This document shows positions 1 through 9,568 of a stretch of DNA of 64,000 nucleotides, piece by piece. This DNA comes from Pelodictyon luteolum (GTDB lineage Bacteria > Bacteroidota > Chlorobiia > Chlorobiales > Chlorobiaceae), in contig NZ_LVWG01000022.1 in NCBI RefSeq assembly GCF_001622165.1, positions 22,519 through 86,518 on the forward strand, written 5' to 3'. The translations under genes were made by a program, and so were the position numbers. Below the pieces are notes generated by a model, which did not search any database, was not told where the DNA came from, and saw only the letters and a program-made list of their open reading frames with translations. Numbering within the stretch: the stretch's first letter is position 1; every line of letters starts with the position of its first letter.

Positions 1-1
1 C

Positions 2-1030
2 AAGTCCCGCCTCGTCTCCCAGATAGTCGTCAATTTCAGTGCGTTCGCCCAGCAGATCGCCCAGGTCATGATCATCGTGGTCGGAGCCTACGAGGCGGCG
101 GTGGGCAACATGACGATGGGCGCCCTCATCGCAGCAGTCATCCTTGCCGGTCGCGGCATGGCACCGCTCGGCCAGATTGCCGGCCTGCTCACGAGGCTCG
201 TGCATGCGAAGGCTTCATTCCTTGCTCTCGACCGCTTCATGGCCCTTCCGCTCGACCGGCCCCCCTCGACCCGGTTCCTGAACAAGGAGAAGATGCTCGG
301 CAAGCTGGAGTTCCGTCAGGTCAATTTCGCATACCCCGACCAGCAGCAGAACGCCCTGCAGGACTTGTCGTTCACGATCCAGCCGGGTGAGCGGGTCGCT
401 CTTCTCGGCAAGATCGGTTCCGGCAAGAGCACGGCCGCACGGCTCATGCTCGGACTCTATGGGCCCTCTTCCGGTTCGGTGCTGATCGATGATACCGATG
501 TCCGCCAGATCGACCCTTTCGACATCCGCCGGCATGTTTCCTTCATTATGCAGGACAGCTGGCTCTTTTCGGGTTCGGTGCGTGACAACATCGCTTCGGG
601 TGCCCTCGCCGTTTCCGACGAAGAGCTTCTTCGGGCGGCCCAGATTGCCGGTGTCCACGATTTTCTCGGCGACCACCCGAACGGCTACGACCTCATGCTC
701 CGAGAGCGGGGTGAGGGGCTCTCAGGTGGCCAGAAACAGGCGATTTCGCTTGCCAGGGGTCTGGTCGGGAACCGCTCCGTCTTCATCATGGACGAGCCGA
801 CGAGCATGATGGATATGGGCTCGGAAACGAAGTTCGTCGAGCGGCTCTCACAGGTGATCATCGGCAAGACGCTTGTCGTCATCACCCACCGCAGCGCCAT
901 GCTGAAGCTTGTCGACAGGGTGATCATCTTCGACAAGGGGCGCATTATCGCCGACGGCCCGAAATCGATCCTCGACCGGAAAAACCCGGCTCCGGGAGCT
1001 CCCCCCACTGCCATGGCGGTGAAAGGATGA
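2..1030 (+). CDS. Type I secretion ABC exporter, permease/ATPase (5' truncated)
   Basis: The reading frame is open from base 2, so the gene runs in from the left edge; the first in-frame ATG (base 68) is internal. The visible 342 residues hold the end of the membrane domain (about 1-70) and a complete nucleotide-binding domain. The Walker A motif GKIGSGKS lies near residue 137, a Q-loop QDSWLF follows, then the signature LSGGQ, the Walker B segment FIMDEPTS and the H-loop VITHRS. By family knowledge this is the inner-membrane ATPase that drives one-step export of proteins through an HlyD adaptor and a TolC-type pore. The HlyD gene 500 bp downstream on the same strand supports this over a lipid or drug exporter. 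Whether it carries an N-terminal C39-like domain cannot be seen. Confidence 0.9.
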   Translation, partial: KSRLVSQIVVNFSAFAQQIAQVMIIVVGAYEAAVGNMTMGALIAAVILAGRGMAPLGQIAGLLTRLVHAKASFLALDRFMALPLDRPPSTRFLNKEKMLGKLEFRQVNFAYPDQQQNALQDLSFTIQPGERVALLGKIGSGKSTAARLMLGLYGPSSGSVLIDDTDVRQIDPFDIRRHVSFIMQDSWLFSGSVRDNIASGALAVSDEELLRAAQIAGVHDFLGDHPNGYDLMLRERGEGLSGGQKQAISLARGLVGNRSVFIMDEPTSMMDMGSETKFVERLSQVIIGKTLVVITHRSAMLKLVDRVIIFDKGRIIADGPKSILDRKNPAPGAPPTAMAVKG

Positions 1031-1141
1031 GCAGGCGAGGGTGCCGACAATGCACTTGTCGCTATGGAATGGAAAACCTATTTTAATTGACGTTATTTAC
1101 TGCAGTACCAATCCCCAGAAACCCTCAACAGGAGAACACTT

Positions 1142-1420
1142 ATGGACCAGTTCATTGACGATATCGGCCTCATCCGCATCGGCGGCGGCCTTGTGCGCAT
1201 TCAGACCGTCCGCAGGATGCAGGACGAAAAAGGCGAGCAGCGTGCACAGGAGAGAGGCGACCTCGTGCTGCCTATCGCTTCATTTCTCCGGATGCATACC
1301 GGCATCAATCGCGCCATCGAGGAGATGCTCGAGAAAGGTATACTGAAACGCCGTGAGGACGAGAAGATCGAAGGCGAAGGTGATGCTTCCGATGTCATCG
1401 ACACACAGGTCAAGGAGTAA
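1142..1420 (+). CDS. Unknown 92-residue protein between exporter and HlyD genes
   Basis: Start ATG preceded by AGGAGA seven to eight bases upstream. I do not recognise the family. The protein has no signal peptide or membrane segment. Its centre contains a hydrophobic stretch with LVLPIASFLRMH, and the C-terminus is strongly charged (KRREDEKIEGEGD). Lying between the ABC exporter and the HlyD adaptor on the same strand suggests a role in type I secretion, for example as a chaperone, regulator or the exported substrate. It lacks the glycine-rich RTX nonapeptides expected of a classical substrate. Function is inference from position only. Confidence 0.7.
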   Translation: MDQFIDDIGLIRIGGGLVRIQTVRRMQDEKGEQRAQERGDLVLPIASFLRMHTGINRAIEEMLEKGILKRREDEKIEGEGDASDVIDTQVKE

Positions 1421-1462
1421 GCTCCCCGTCTGTTGTCTCTGTGGTTTACAGTCAGGAACGAA

Positions 1463-1480
1463 GGCCCCCTCTGGGGGGCC
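1463..1480 (+). terminator. GC-rich hairpin between the 92-residue gene and hlyD
   Basis: GGCCCCC and its complement GGGGGCC form a tight stem with a loop of three to four bases. The following T-tract is poor (only CTTTTG further on), so this may be an attenuator or a weak terminator, not a strong stop. It sits 51 bases before the TTG start of the adaptor gene. Confidence 0.4.
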
Positions 1481-1530
1481 ATTCCTGCTTTTGAGTCTTT
1501 CATTTTCACCAATCAGGAGGGATCGGCTTC

Positions 1531-2937
1531 TTGAAGTTTCCGTTTCTAAAGGGCAGGTCTGCCGAAGAGATCCTTGCAGGGTTCCTCTCGCCGCACTCTG
1601 AGGGTGAGGAGGAGTCGCGTTTTGCCCGGTTCGTCTCTTCCAGCCTCGAGCGCATCGACCGCTTGAACCGTCTCTGGGGCGGGAAGCAGTCGACGCCGAC
1701 GTTCCTTCTGCTCTCGATCACGGTGTTTCTGGCGGTCATGCTCATATGGGCGTCGTTTGCAGAGCTGGACCATGTCGTTACCGGGCAGGGCAAGGTGGTT
1801 ACGCCGAAACAGACCCAGCTCATCCAGAGCCTCGAGGGGGGCATCATCGAGCACATCTATGCGCGTGAGGGTGATGTTGCAGAGGAGGGGAGTGTGCTGG
1901 TGAGTCTCGATCCCACCCAGGCAAAGAGTCTTTACGGCCAGGCGCAGAAAGAGGAACGGGCGATTGCGGTGCGCGTCGAGCGCCTTCTTGCTGAAAAAGA
2001 GGAGCGGGATCCGGTTTTTCCTTTTGAGGTGATGCAGGAGGAGCCTGAGCTCATAGCCGCCGAACAGGCTCAGTACCGGGAACGGAAGGCCGTGCTCGAC
2101 ACGGAGTTCCAGCTGCTTGACGCGCAGGTAAGCCAGCGCAGGGAAGAGCGGATGCAGACTGAAGCCGAGCTGCACCGGGCCAAAAGGGAGCTTGAACTCG
2201 CCAGGGCCGAATACGGACTCATCAAGGATCTTGTGGACCGCAGGCTCGAAGCGCGTCTTTCACTGATCAATGTGGACCGGGAACGCAACGAGGCCCAGTC
2301 GCAGCTCAATAAGGCGAAAGTATCCCTCAAACGGGCCGATGCGGCTCTTGCCGAAGGGCGTTTCCGTCTAGCCCAGTCGCGTATGAATTTCATGAGTCAG
2401 GTCGGAAACGAGTATGCAGAGGGTGTGGGGCGACTTGCCGAGGTTCGACAGAAACTGCAGGGTCTGAGTGATCGCCTGAACCGTACCCAGCTCGTTGCTC
2501 CGGTGAACGCAATCGTCAACAAGATCCACGTCCGCACCGAAGGCGGGGTGGTCCAGCCGGGTCAGCCGATTCTTGAGCTGACGCCGATCGACGGTAAAAT
2601 CGAAATTGAAGCCGCCATCCAGCAGAAGGATATCGCTTTCGTCCATATCGGACAGACCGTCTCCGTCAAGCTTACGGCCTATGACTTCTCACGCTTCGGC
2701 GACATCAAGGGCAAAGTTACCGTCATCAGCCCCGATGCGCAGCAGCTCGAGGATGGCCGGGAGTTCTTCCAGGTCCGCGTTGAGCTCGACCAGTCCTATC
2801 TCGAGAACAAGGGCAGGCACTACCCCGTCACTCCCGGTATGGCGGCCAACGTCGATATGGTGATTGCCAAGAGGACTGTGATGGAGTATCTGATGGAGCC
2901 TGTATTCAAACTCCAGGACCGGGCCTTCAGGGAGTGA
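1531..2937 (+). CDS. HlyD-family type I secretion membrane fusion protein
   Basis: A 468-residue periplasmic adaptor. It begins at TTG with an excellent AGGAGG ten bases upstream; no ATG fits better. A short cytosolic N-terminus is followed by one membrane segment (about residues 57-77, FLLLSITVFLAVMLIW), a biotinyl-lipoyl-like half (GKVVTPKQTQLIQSLEGG), a long charged coiled coil (about 145-300) and a beta-barrel C-terminus with GTEGGVVQPG-type sequence at about 335. This is the canonical order for HlyD/LapC proteins that link the ABC exporter to an outer-membrane TolC channel. A tolC gene is not present in the visible part of the cluster. Confidence 0.93.
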   Translation: MKFPFLKGRSAEEILAGFLSPHSEGEEESRFARFVSSSLERIDRLNRLWGGKQSTPTFLLLSITVFLAVMLIWASFAELDHVVTGQGKVVTPKQTQLIQSLEGGIIEHIYAREGDVAEEGSVLVSLDPTQAKSLYGQAQKEERAIAVRVERLLAEKEERDPVFPFEVMQEEPELIAAEQAQYRERKAVLDTEFQLLDAQVSQRREERMQTEAELHRAKRELELARAEYGLIKDLVDRRLEARLSLINVDRERNEAQSQLNKAKVSLKRADAALAEGRFRLAQSRMNFMSQVGNEYAEGVGRLAEVRQKLQGLSDRLNRTQLVAPVNAIVNKIHVRTEGGVVQPGQPILELTPIDGKIEIEAAIQQKDIAFVHIGQTVSVKLTAYDFSRFGDIKGKVTVISPDAQQLEDGREFFQVRVELDQSYLENKGRHYPVTPGMAANVDMVIAKRTVMEYLMEPVFKLQDRAFRE

Positions 2938-2943
2938 TGCCGC

Positions 2944-3699
2944 ATGCTGAAACGACTGATTCTTCTCATAACCCTTTCGGTATCTGTTCTCTCGCCATTT
3001 GCTGATGCGGCGCCGCCTGCGCCGCAATCCGTAAAGCGCGCCCTTACCCTCACCCCTGAAACCTCCGTTGCAACCGCGTTTCTTATCGCTCCAGGCTACC
3101 TCCTCACCGCCAACCACGCAGTCAGGGGCAAGCAGCGGCTCTACGTCGCCAAGGAGCGCGATCGGGTCTTCACGGCGGCAAAGGTCGTCGGATACAGCGA
3201 CGAGCTCGACATCGCCATCATTGCTGCCTCCGTTCAGGGCCGACCGCTCGAGTTCGGTCAGTGGCAGACTTTTCCGAGGGGAGCGGAGACCTTCGTGCTC
3301 GGTTTTCCCAAAATCGGCAATTACGTTTCCGAAAAGCGTATCACTGCAGGCATCTTCAACGGCGACCAGAAATTCCGGGGCCGTGAGGACTGGTTCCAGC
3401 TGAGCGCTGAAATCCAGCGCGGCAATTCAGGCAGCCCGGTGATCGGTCCGGACGGCAGGGTATACGGCCTCATCAGTCACAAGCTGGACGCGCAGAAGGC
3501 GCTGCAGAAATACGGGGACTTCCCGCAGAATGTCAATTTCGCCCTGAAAAGCTCCCTCATCCTGAATTTCCTGGAGGGGTACCACATCAAGGTGCGCAGC
3601 GCCGTTTTCGATCCCGTCAAGGAGCTTCGCCCGTATCAGGTCTTTGCCGGCAATCAGGACAGCATCTTCCTGCTTCTGGGGACCAGCAAGGCTGATTGA
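2944..3699 (+). CDS. Exported trypsin-like serine protease
   Basis: 251 residues with an N-terminal signal peptide (LILLITLSVSVLSPFADA, cleavage near residue 22) and an S1/DegP-like protease fold. The catalytic triad is readable: His58 in TANHAV, Asp89 in DELDIAII, and Ser162 in RGNSGSPV. No PDZ domain follows, so it is shorter than DegP/HtrA. It starts six bases after the HlyD stop, implying co-transcription with the secretion genes. It may process or release the exported protein in the periplasm, as dedicated proteases do in other type I systems; that role is inference. Confidence 0.85.
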   Translation: MLKRLILLITLSVSVLSPFADAAPPAPQSVKRALTLTPETSVATAFLIAPGYLLTANHAVRGKQRLYVAKERDRVFTAAKVVGYSDELDIAIIAASVQGRPLEFGQWQTFPRGAETFVLGFPKIGNYVSEKRITAGIFNGDQKFRGREDWFQLSAEIQRGNSGSPVIGPDGRVYGLISHKLDAQKALQKYGDFPQNVNFALKSSLILNFLEGYHIKVRSAVFDPVKELRPYQVFAGNQDSIFLLLGTSKAD

Positions 3700-3862
3700 G
3701 CCGGATGTGGTTGAAATCAGCTATAGCGGTCCGTGGCATTTCTTATCGCAGGAGCTCCTTCTGCACGGTATTTTTCCTCATGATGCTGAACATGTGCGAC
3801 CCTTTTTCTGAATATTCTATATTGGTAGCAAAGAGAGCTCTCATGAAGGAGGCGATAGACCT

Positions 3863-3937
3863 ATGGCACAGGTACGAGTACGCAGCGGTTACCAGATAAC
3901 CATTCCAGGGCGCATTGCCCTCTCCTGCATCGATTGA
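3863..3937 (+). pseudogene. AbrB/MazE-like antitoxin N-terminal remnant
   Basis: A 24-codon frame behind a strong AGGAGG (3847-3852). It reads MAQVRVRSGYQITIPGRIA and then hits TGA. The pattern V-x-V-x-x-GYQ-ITIP is the classic first half of a SpoVT/AbrB DNA-binding domain as found in antitoxins, but the second half (R..LGI..GD) is missing. I therefore call it a truncated relic, not a gene. The surrounding 356-base gap (3700-4055) holds nothing else convincing: a spurious 67-codon frame at 3696-3899 and an A+T-rich stretch near 3800-3830 that could be a promoter. No toxin gene is visible. Confidence 0.45.
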
Positions 3938-4055
3938 CACTTTTAGTGCGGCATTGCGGTTTCCGTTTCTACAGGATACTCAGTATCTTCCCTGACATGT
4001 GCTCCGGATGCTGGGGCCTTCTCGTTTTCATCGACCACTTACAGACCATACACAA

Positions 4056-4733
4056 ATGGCAAACATCAATTTCGGTTTCGAGCACCACGCCTCAAAGCTC
4101 TACTCGGGTGCGATAGAACAGGGTATCCAGAACTCGCTGGTGCCGATGGTCATCGAGACCTCAGGCCGCGGTGAGCGGGCCTTTGACATCTTTTCCCGTC
4201 TGCTCCGCGAGCGCATCATCTTCCTCGGCAGCGGCATCGACGAGCATGTCGCCGGACTCATCATGGCGCAGCTGATTTTCCTTGAGTCTGAAGATCCTGA
4301 GCGCGATATCTACATTTATGTAAACTCCCCCGGCGGCAGCGTATCGGCCGGCCTCGGCATCTACGATACCATGCAGTACATCCGCCCCGATGTGTCGACG
4401 GTATGCGTCGGCATGGCGGCAAGCATGGGCGCGTTCCTGCTTGCCAGCGGCGCAAAGGGCAAGCGGGCCTCGCTTCCCCATTCGCGCATCATGATCCACC
4501 AGCCCTCCGGCGGCGCACAGGGCCAGGAGAGCGACATCATCATCCAGGCGCGAGAGATCGAGAAGATCCGCCGCCTGCTTGAAGAGATCCTCGCCAGCCA
4601 TACCGGCAAGGATGTACAGCAGGTGCGTGAGGACTCCGAGCGCGACCGCTGGATGAACGCAGAGGAAGCCCTCGACTACGGCATCATCGACCAGGTGTTC
4701 GCAAAACGCCCCGCCCCGGAAAAGAAAGACTGA
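4056..4733 (+). CDS. clpP: ATP-dependent Clp protease proteolytic subunit
   Basis: The self-compartmentalised serine peptidase that degrades unfolded substrates fed by ClpX or ClpA/C. The start at ATG 4056 ([10 protein letters not shown]) gives 225 residues; the upstream in-frame extension to 3999 has no family resemblance. Catalytic residues are visible: Ser123 in GMAASMGAF, His148 in MIHQPSGG, and Asp197 in SERDRWM. No clpX is adjacent. The gene stands between the AbrB-like remnant and valS, on the same strand as both. Confidence 0.97.
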   Translation: MANINFGFEHHASKLYSGAIEQGIQNSLVPMVIETSGRGERAFDIFSRLLRERIIFLGSGIDEHVAGLIMAQLIFLESEDPERDIYIYVNSPGGSVSAGLGIYDTMQYIRPDVSTVCVGMAASMGAFLLASGAKGKRASLPHSRIMIHQPSGGAQGQESDIIIQAREIEKIRRLLEEILASHTGKDVQQVREDSERDRWMNAEEALDYGIIDQVFAKRPAPEKKD

Positions 4734-4773
4734 CAACGGCCCTTTTCGGCCGCAACCGATTTACCTCCCTGCA

Positions 4774-7479
4774 ATGAGCGACCAGCAAGTCCCCTTCAAC
4801 CTTGAGAAGACCTATAACCACAGTGAAGTAGAGGACCGGTGGCGGAGCGCCCACTGGGAGGCGCTCGGCACCTTCCATGCCGAGCACTCCCGGGTCCATG
4901 GCGAGGGCCGCAAGCCCTACAGCGTGCTCATGCCGCCGCCGAACGTGACCGGCAGCCTGACGCTCGGCCATGTGCTGAACCATACCCTTCAGGACATCTT
5001 CATCCGCTACAGCCGCATGACGGGAAAGGAGGCGCTCTGGCTTCCGGGCACCGACCACGCCGGCATCGCCACCCAGACCGTGGTGGAGCGGAAGCTGCGC
5101 AAGGACGGCATCAGCCGCCACGACCTCGGCCGCAAGGATTTCCTCTCCCATGTCTGGCAGTGGAGGGACGAGTACGGCGGGCTTATCTTGAAACAGCTCC
5201 GGCGGCTCGGGATCTCCTGCGACTGGCGCCGGAACCTGTTCACCATGGACGAGCGGGCTTCCGAAGCGGTCATCAATGCCTTCATCGCCCTCTACCGCGA
5301 CGGACTCATCTACCGCGGCAAACGCATCATCAACTGGTGTCCGGTGTCGCAGACTGCGCTCTCCGATGAAGAGGTGATCATGAAGCCGCGCCGTGACCAG
5401 CTGGTCTATGTGCGCTACGCGCTTGCCAAAGACCCTGCCCGTTTCATCACCATCGCCACCGTGCGGCCCGAGACCATCCTTGCCGACGTGGCCATTGCCG
5501 TGAACCCTCAGGACGAACGCTTCCGTGACCTTGTGGGCGAAATGGTGGTGGTGCCGATTGCAGGCCGCCACATCCCTGTCATCGCCGACGACTATGTCGA
5601 TATCGAGTTCGGTACGGGCGCGCTGAAAATCACTCCTGCCCACGACCCCAACGACTATGCGGTTGCAGGCCGCCACAACCTGCCGGTGATTTCCGTCGTC
5701 GGCAAGGACGGCAGGATGACCGACGAATACGGCTACATGGGCATGGACCGGTTCGATGCCCGCAAAAAGATCATTGCGGACCTTGATGAGCTCGGAAATC
5801 TGGACCGTGTCGAGGACTACGAACATAACGTGGGATACTCTGAGCGAGCTGACGTGGTCGTCGAGCCCTACCTTTCCGAGCAGTGGTTTGTGAAGATGCA
5901 GCCCCTTGCAGAAAAAGCGCTGCAGGTTGTCAACGATGGAGAAATCCGGTTCCACCCCCCGCACTGGATCAACACCTACCGCCACTGGATGGAGAACATC
6001 CAGGACTGGTGCATATCCCGCCAGCTCTGGTGGGGGCACCGCATCCCCGCATGGTACGGACCCGACGGTCAGGTATGGGTGGCGGATTCCTACGACGAGG
6101 CATGCCGCCTTGCCGGCACCGACAAACTGGTGCAGGATGAGGACGTGCTTGATACCTGGTTCTCATCCTGGCTCTGGCCCCTGACCACGCTCGGCTGGAC
6201 CGGCCCGAAAAGCGACAACGAAGATCTCAGGGCGTTTTATCCAACCGACACGCTCGTTACGGGTCCCGACATCATCTTTTTCTGGGTTGCCCGCATGATC
6301 ATGGCCGGCATGTACTTCAAGGGCGACGTGCCGTTCCGGGACGTCTACTTCACAAGCATCATCCGTGACATGAAGGGCCGCAAGCTCTCCAAATCGCTCG
6401 GAAACTCCCCGGATCCCCTGAAGGTGATTGACACATACGGTACCGATGCCCTGCGCTTCACCATCATCTACATCGCCCCGCTTGGTCAGGACGTGTTGTT
6501 TGGTGAGGAGAAGTGCGAGCTCGGAAGGAACTTCGCTACAAAGATCTGGAACGCGTCGCGCCTGGTATTCATGCAGCGCGAAAAGCATTTCGAGGGCCCG
6601 GCGGACTTTGCCCGATACTACGAAGGGTTCGATCCCTCCTTGGAATCATTCGATATGGCGGGCCGCTGGATCCTCTCCTCCTACAACGCCATGCTGGAGC
6701 GTTACCATGCGGCGTTCGCACAGTTCCGGATGAACGACATCGTCAAAACAGTCTATGAGTTTTTCTGGGGCGACTACTGCGACTGGTACCTCGAAGCACT
6801 GAAGGTAACGCTTGCTGAGGGGTGTTCGCCCGGGGAAGCAAGAAAGGCTGTTGCGCTTGCCGTGTACGTGCTTGAAGGGAGCCTGAGGGTTCTGCATCCC
6901 GTGATGCCTTTCATCACCGATGAAATATGGCATTCGGTTCTGCCGCGCCCCGCAACCCAAAGCATCGCATCGTCGGAGATGCCCGTGCCGGCAGCCGCTC
7001 CGGTTGCTGAGGAAGGCTTCGGGCTGGTGCAGAAGGTGGTGACGGAGATACGGAGCCTTAAGGCACTGTTCGGCGTGCCCCCGGGACTTCGCGCAGAGGT
7101 GCGCTTTAAAGGAGCCCGGAGCGTTGCCGGGGAATCGCTCAACAGCGGCCTTGCCTTCATTGCCGCGCTCGGCCAGTGCACCCCTTCGATTATAGAGGAC
7201 GATGCCCGGCCGCCGCATGCTGCCGCTTCGGTGGTCGAGGGACATGAACTCTTTGTGCTTCTGGAGGGTTTAATATCATTCGAGAAGGAACTCTCCCGCC
7301 TGGAAAAAGAGATACAGAATGTATCGGGTTATGTCACCCAGCTTAAGAAGAAACTATCCAATTCAGGATTTGCCGATCACGCACCTGAAGATGTGGTGGC
7401 CAAGGAGCGCGAAAAACTGGCCGACGCTGAGGCCAACCTCCTGAAACTGGAGGGTAATCTGGCGGTGCTCAGCGACTGA
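4774..7479 (+). CDS. valS: Valyl-tRNA synthetase
   Basis: 901 residues, the usual size for ValRS. Class I signatures are present: the HIGH-type motif in [17 protein letters not shown] (about residues 50-66) and the KMSKS-type motif as [11 protein letters not shown] (about 535). An editing CP1 insertion (about 190-350, with [12 protein letters not shown] and the [12 protein letters not shown] editing-pocket sequence) removes misacylated threonine. The C-terminal 60 residues form the ValRS coiled-coil tRNA-binding arm ([14 protein letters not shown]). It begins 40 bases after clpP. Confidence 0.98.
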   Translation: MSDQQVPFNLEKTYNHSEVEDRWRSAHWEALGTFHAEHSRVHGEGRKPYSVLMPPPNVTGSLTLGHVLNHTLQDIFIRYSRMTGKEALWLPGTDHAGIATQTVVERKLRKDGISRHDLGRKDFLSHVWQWRDEYGGLILKQLRRLGISCDWRRNLFTMDERASEAVINAFIALYRDGLIYRGKRIINWCPVSQTALSDEEVIMKPRRDQLVYVRYALAKDPARFITIATVRPETILADVAIAVNPQDERFRDLVGEMVVVPIAGRHIPVIADDYVDIEFGTGALKITPAHDPNDYAVAGRHNLPVISVVGKDGRMTDEYGYMGMDRFDARKKIIADLDELGNLDRVEDYEHNVGYSERADVVVEPYLSEQWFVKMQPLAEKALQVVNDGEIRFHPPHWINTYRHWMENIQDWCISRQLWWGHRIPAWYGPDGQVWVADSYDEACRLAGTDKLVQDEDVLDTWFSSWLWPLTTLGWTGPKSDNEDLRAFYPTDTLVTGPDIIFFWVARMIMAGMYFKGDVPFRDVYFTSIIRDMKGRKLSKSLGNSPDPLKVIDTYGTDALRFTIIYIAPLGQDVLFGEEKCELGRNFATKIWNASRLVFMQREKHFEGPADFARYYEGFDPSLESFDMAGRWILSSYNAMLERYHAAFAQFRMNDIVKTVYEFFWGDYCDWYLEALKVTLAEGCSPGEARKAVALAVYVLEGSLRVLHPVMPFITDEIWHSVLPRPATQSIASSEMPVPAAAPVAEEGFGLVQKVVTEIRSLKALFGVPPGLRAEVRFKGARSVAGESLNSGLAFIAALGQCTPSIIEDDARPPHAAASVVEGHELFVLLEGLISFEKELSRLEKEIQNVSGYVTQLKKKLSNSGFADHAPEDVVAKEREKLADAEANLLKLEGNLAVLSD

Positions 7480-7618
7480 AGGGCACTCAGGGAAGCGGAT
7501 GGATAGCCAGAAAAAATCGGTTTTTTGGATTATGTACTGAGCGATTATATTGTGATTTTGCCGGTTTATAGTATAGGCCGGCCGCGCCGGTTCAACACAC
7601 GTGAATATTTGAGGGGGA

Positions 7619-8527
7619 ATGGCACATATGAGGCAGCTTAAAATAAGCAAGCAGATAACCAACCGCGAGAGTCTCTCGCTGGACCGGTATCTGCAGGAAA
7701 TCGGCAAGTACGATCTTCTGACGGCAGATGATGAAGTTCGGCTGACGAAGGCCATCAAGGAAGGCTTCGACATGCCGGTGGATACGACAGAGTACAAACG
7801 GGCTAAACGGGCGCTGGACAAACTGATCAAGGGCAACCTCCGCTTTGTGGTGTCCGTTGCCAAGCAGTACCAGAATCAGGGGCTCACGCTTGGCGACCTC
7901 ATCAACGAAGGCAACCTCGGCCTCATCAAGGCGGCCAAGCGCTTTGACGAAACGAGAGGGTTCAAGTTCATCTCCTACGCCGTGTGGTGGATCCGCCAGT
8001 CGATTCTTCAGGCCCTTGCCGAGCAGTCGAGGATTGTCCGCCTGCCACTGAACCGTGTCGGCACCCTGAACAAGATCAGCAAGGCCTACAGTCAGCTTGA
8101 GCAGGAGTTCGAGCGCGACCCGAACACCAAGGAGCTGGCCAACCTGCTCGACATGGACTCGCAGGACGTTGCAGATACATTGAAGATCGCCGGCCGCCAT
8201 GTGTCGGTGGATGCGCCGTTCGCCCAGGGCGACGACAACCGTCTGCTCGACGTGCTGCAGAACGACGGTCACCTGCCGGACCACGGGCTGAACCGCGATT
8301 CCCTCACCCTTGAGGTAGAGCGTTCGCTGTCGGTGCTTGCTCCGCGCGAAGCTGACGTGATCAAATCCTACTTCGGCATCGGCATGGACAACCCCCTCAC
8401 CCTCGAGGAGATTGGCGAGAAGTTCAAGCTCACGCGCGAGCGCGTGCGCCAGATCAAGGAGAAAGCCATCCGCCGTCTCCGTACGTCGGCCTACAGTAAG
8501 GTGCTGAAGGAGTATATCGGTAGCTGA
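7619..8527 (+). CDS. rpoD: Primary-type RNA polymerase sigma factor (sigma-70 family)
   Basis: 302 residues, short because the large region 1.1 and spacer of enterobacterial RpoD are absent. Region 1.2 ([16 protein letters not shown]), region 2 ([22 protein letters not shown] followed by [15 protein letters not shown]), region 3 and region 4 ([22 protein letters not shown]) are all present. This layout is typical of the single housekeeping sigma in Chlorobi and Bacteroidetes. ATG 7628 (MRQLKISKQ) is an alternative start; the first ATG has AGGGGGAAT just upstream. It is preceded by an A+T-rich 140-base region and followed by a strong terminator, so it is probably monocistronic. Confidence 0.93.
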   Translation: MAHMRQLKISKQITNRESLSLDRYLQEIGKYDLLTADDEVRLTKAIKEGFDMPVDTTEYKRAKRALDKLIKGNLRFVVSVAKQYQNQGLTLGDLINEGNLGLIKAAKRFDETRGFKFISYAVWWIRQSILQALAEQSRIVRLPLNRVGTLNKISKAYSQLEQEFERDPNTKELANLLDMDSQDVADTLKIAGRHVSVDAPFAQGDDNRLLDVLQNDGHLPDHGLNRDSLTLEVERSLSVLAPREADVIKSYFGIGMDNPLTLEEIGEKFKLTRERVRQIKEKAIRRLRTSAYSKVLKEYIGS

Positions 8528-8561
8528 ACGGTATTTCCGGACATTTTTTACGTTGTGATGC

Positions 8562-8593
8562 AGAAGCCGCCCTTCCGGGGCGGCTTCTTTTTT
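8562..8593 (+). terminator. Rho-independent terminator of the sigma factor gene
   Basis: An 11-bp perfect stem (AGAAGCCGCCC / GGGCGGCTTCT) with a TTCCG loop, ending in a run of six T. It lies 35 bases after the sigma factor stop. Confidence 0.9.
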
Positions 8594-8673
8594 CGATCTG
8601 CGATCTGCAGGTTCGTGCAGGGCGTTGCCAGTAATCCCCTTCAGGCCGCCAGGTTTCCTTTTGTCCCCTGAGC

Positions 8674-8724
8674 AGAGAGAGAGAGAGAGAGAGTGTGTGT
8701 GTGTGTGTGCGTGTGGTGGGGGGG
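8674..8724. repeat. Compound simple repeat (AG)10-(TG)8-G7
   Basis: Ten AG units (8674-8693) run directly into eight TG units (8694-8709), then a short imperfect link and a run of seven G (8718-8724). It lies in the 233-base gap between the terminator of the sigma factor gene and the stop codon of the converging minus-strand gene, so length changes would not alter a protein. Nothing else is seen in this gap. Confidence 0.95.
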
Positions 8725-8760
8725 CGCCGGAAACATCCACCCTAAGGGAAGGCAATGCGC

Positions 8761-9564
8761 CTAGATGCGTTCAAGCCTGATCCGCTCACCCCGGCTCAGG
8801 CCGAAGCGTTCGATGGCACTGGCATTGCGGACACCGACTTCCAGGGTGCCGAAGCTGCCCCGGTAGGCAAGTGGTTCGCCTTCCGGGACGTTGCCGTAGG
8901 TTTCCTGAACCGGGAGCGCGGTGCCGTCCGGGAGGACGAGGCGCCATCGGTCTTCTTCGGCAGCGAGGCTGCTGTCGATGGATGTGACGAGGTTGCCGAA
9001 CCGGTCGGCAAAGATGACGCCCCCTTCCCATACCCCTTTTCCGAGTGCCGTGCAACCCGGCATGGCGAGCTTCATGCAGCCGGCAGGATCAAGTGCCGGG
9101 CCGAGCGCTTCAAGTGCTATGCCGCTGGCAAGATGGGCTGCGGCCGGTGAAAAAACGTCCCTGCCGTGGAATGTTCTGCTCCGTTCGGGGGCGATGTACT
9201 GCCTGTTTGTCACTTCGACACACGCTCCGCAGCCATGCATATTGAGGATGGTGGTGAGCAGGCCGTTGTCCGGTGCAAGGAATCTCCGCCCTCCGGCTTC
9301 CACGGCGATGGCCCTGCGGCTGGTGCCGACTCCCGGGTCGATGACGGCTACGACAATCGATGCCGGAGGAAGGTAGGGGAGAGCACGTTCAAGCAGGAAT
9401 GCGCCTTCCGTGATGTCCTGGGGTGTTACGGCGTGCGTGAGGTCTATGATGCGGGTTTCGGGTGCGATGGTGAGGATGACCCCTTTCATCTGTCCGACGT
9501 AGGTGTCCCCGGTGCCGAAGTCGGTCATGAGTACGACGGCGGGCGGGTGCTGCAGGGGATGCAT
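8761..9564 (-). CDS. SAM hydroxide adenosyltransferase (DUF62 family)
   Basis: By family knowledge these proteins split S-adenosylmethionine to adenosine and methionine using an activated water, and are related to fluorinase/chlorinase. Visible family motifs are VVLMTDFGTGDTYVGQMKG near the N-terminus, VIDPGVGTSRR, APDNGLLT, and in the C-terminal domain FADRFGNLVTSID. I place the start at 9564 (MHPLQHPPAV, 267 residues), four bases after the lptG stop, which implies translational coupling. The 25-residue upstream extension overlaps lptG and is low-complexity. Physiological role in this organism unknown. Confidence 0.88.
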   Translation of the reverse strand: MHPLQHPPAVVLMTDFGTGDTYVGQMKGVILTIAPETRIIDLTHAVTPQDITEGAFLLERALPYLPPASIVVAVIDPGVGTSRRAIAVEAGGRRFLAPDNGLLTTILNMHGCGACVEVTNRQYIAPERSRTFHGRDVFSPAAAHLASGIALEALGPALDPAGCMKLAMPGCTALGKGVWEGGVIFADRFGNLVTSIDSSLAAEEDRWRLVLPDGTALPVQETYGNVPEGEPLAYRGSFGTLEVGVRNASAIERFGLSRGERIRLERI

Positions 9565-9568
9565 CGGC

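Noticed and set aside
3696..3899. 67-codon frame after the serine protease
   Set aside because: Overlaps the protease stop, has no ribosome site or family resemblance, and runs across the AbrB-like remnant in another frame.
4684..6039. 451-codon minus-strand frame
   Set aside because: Antisense of the clpP end and valS; valS is certain.
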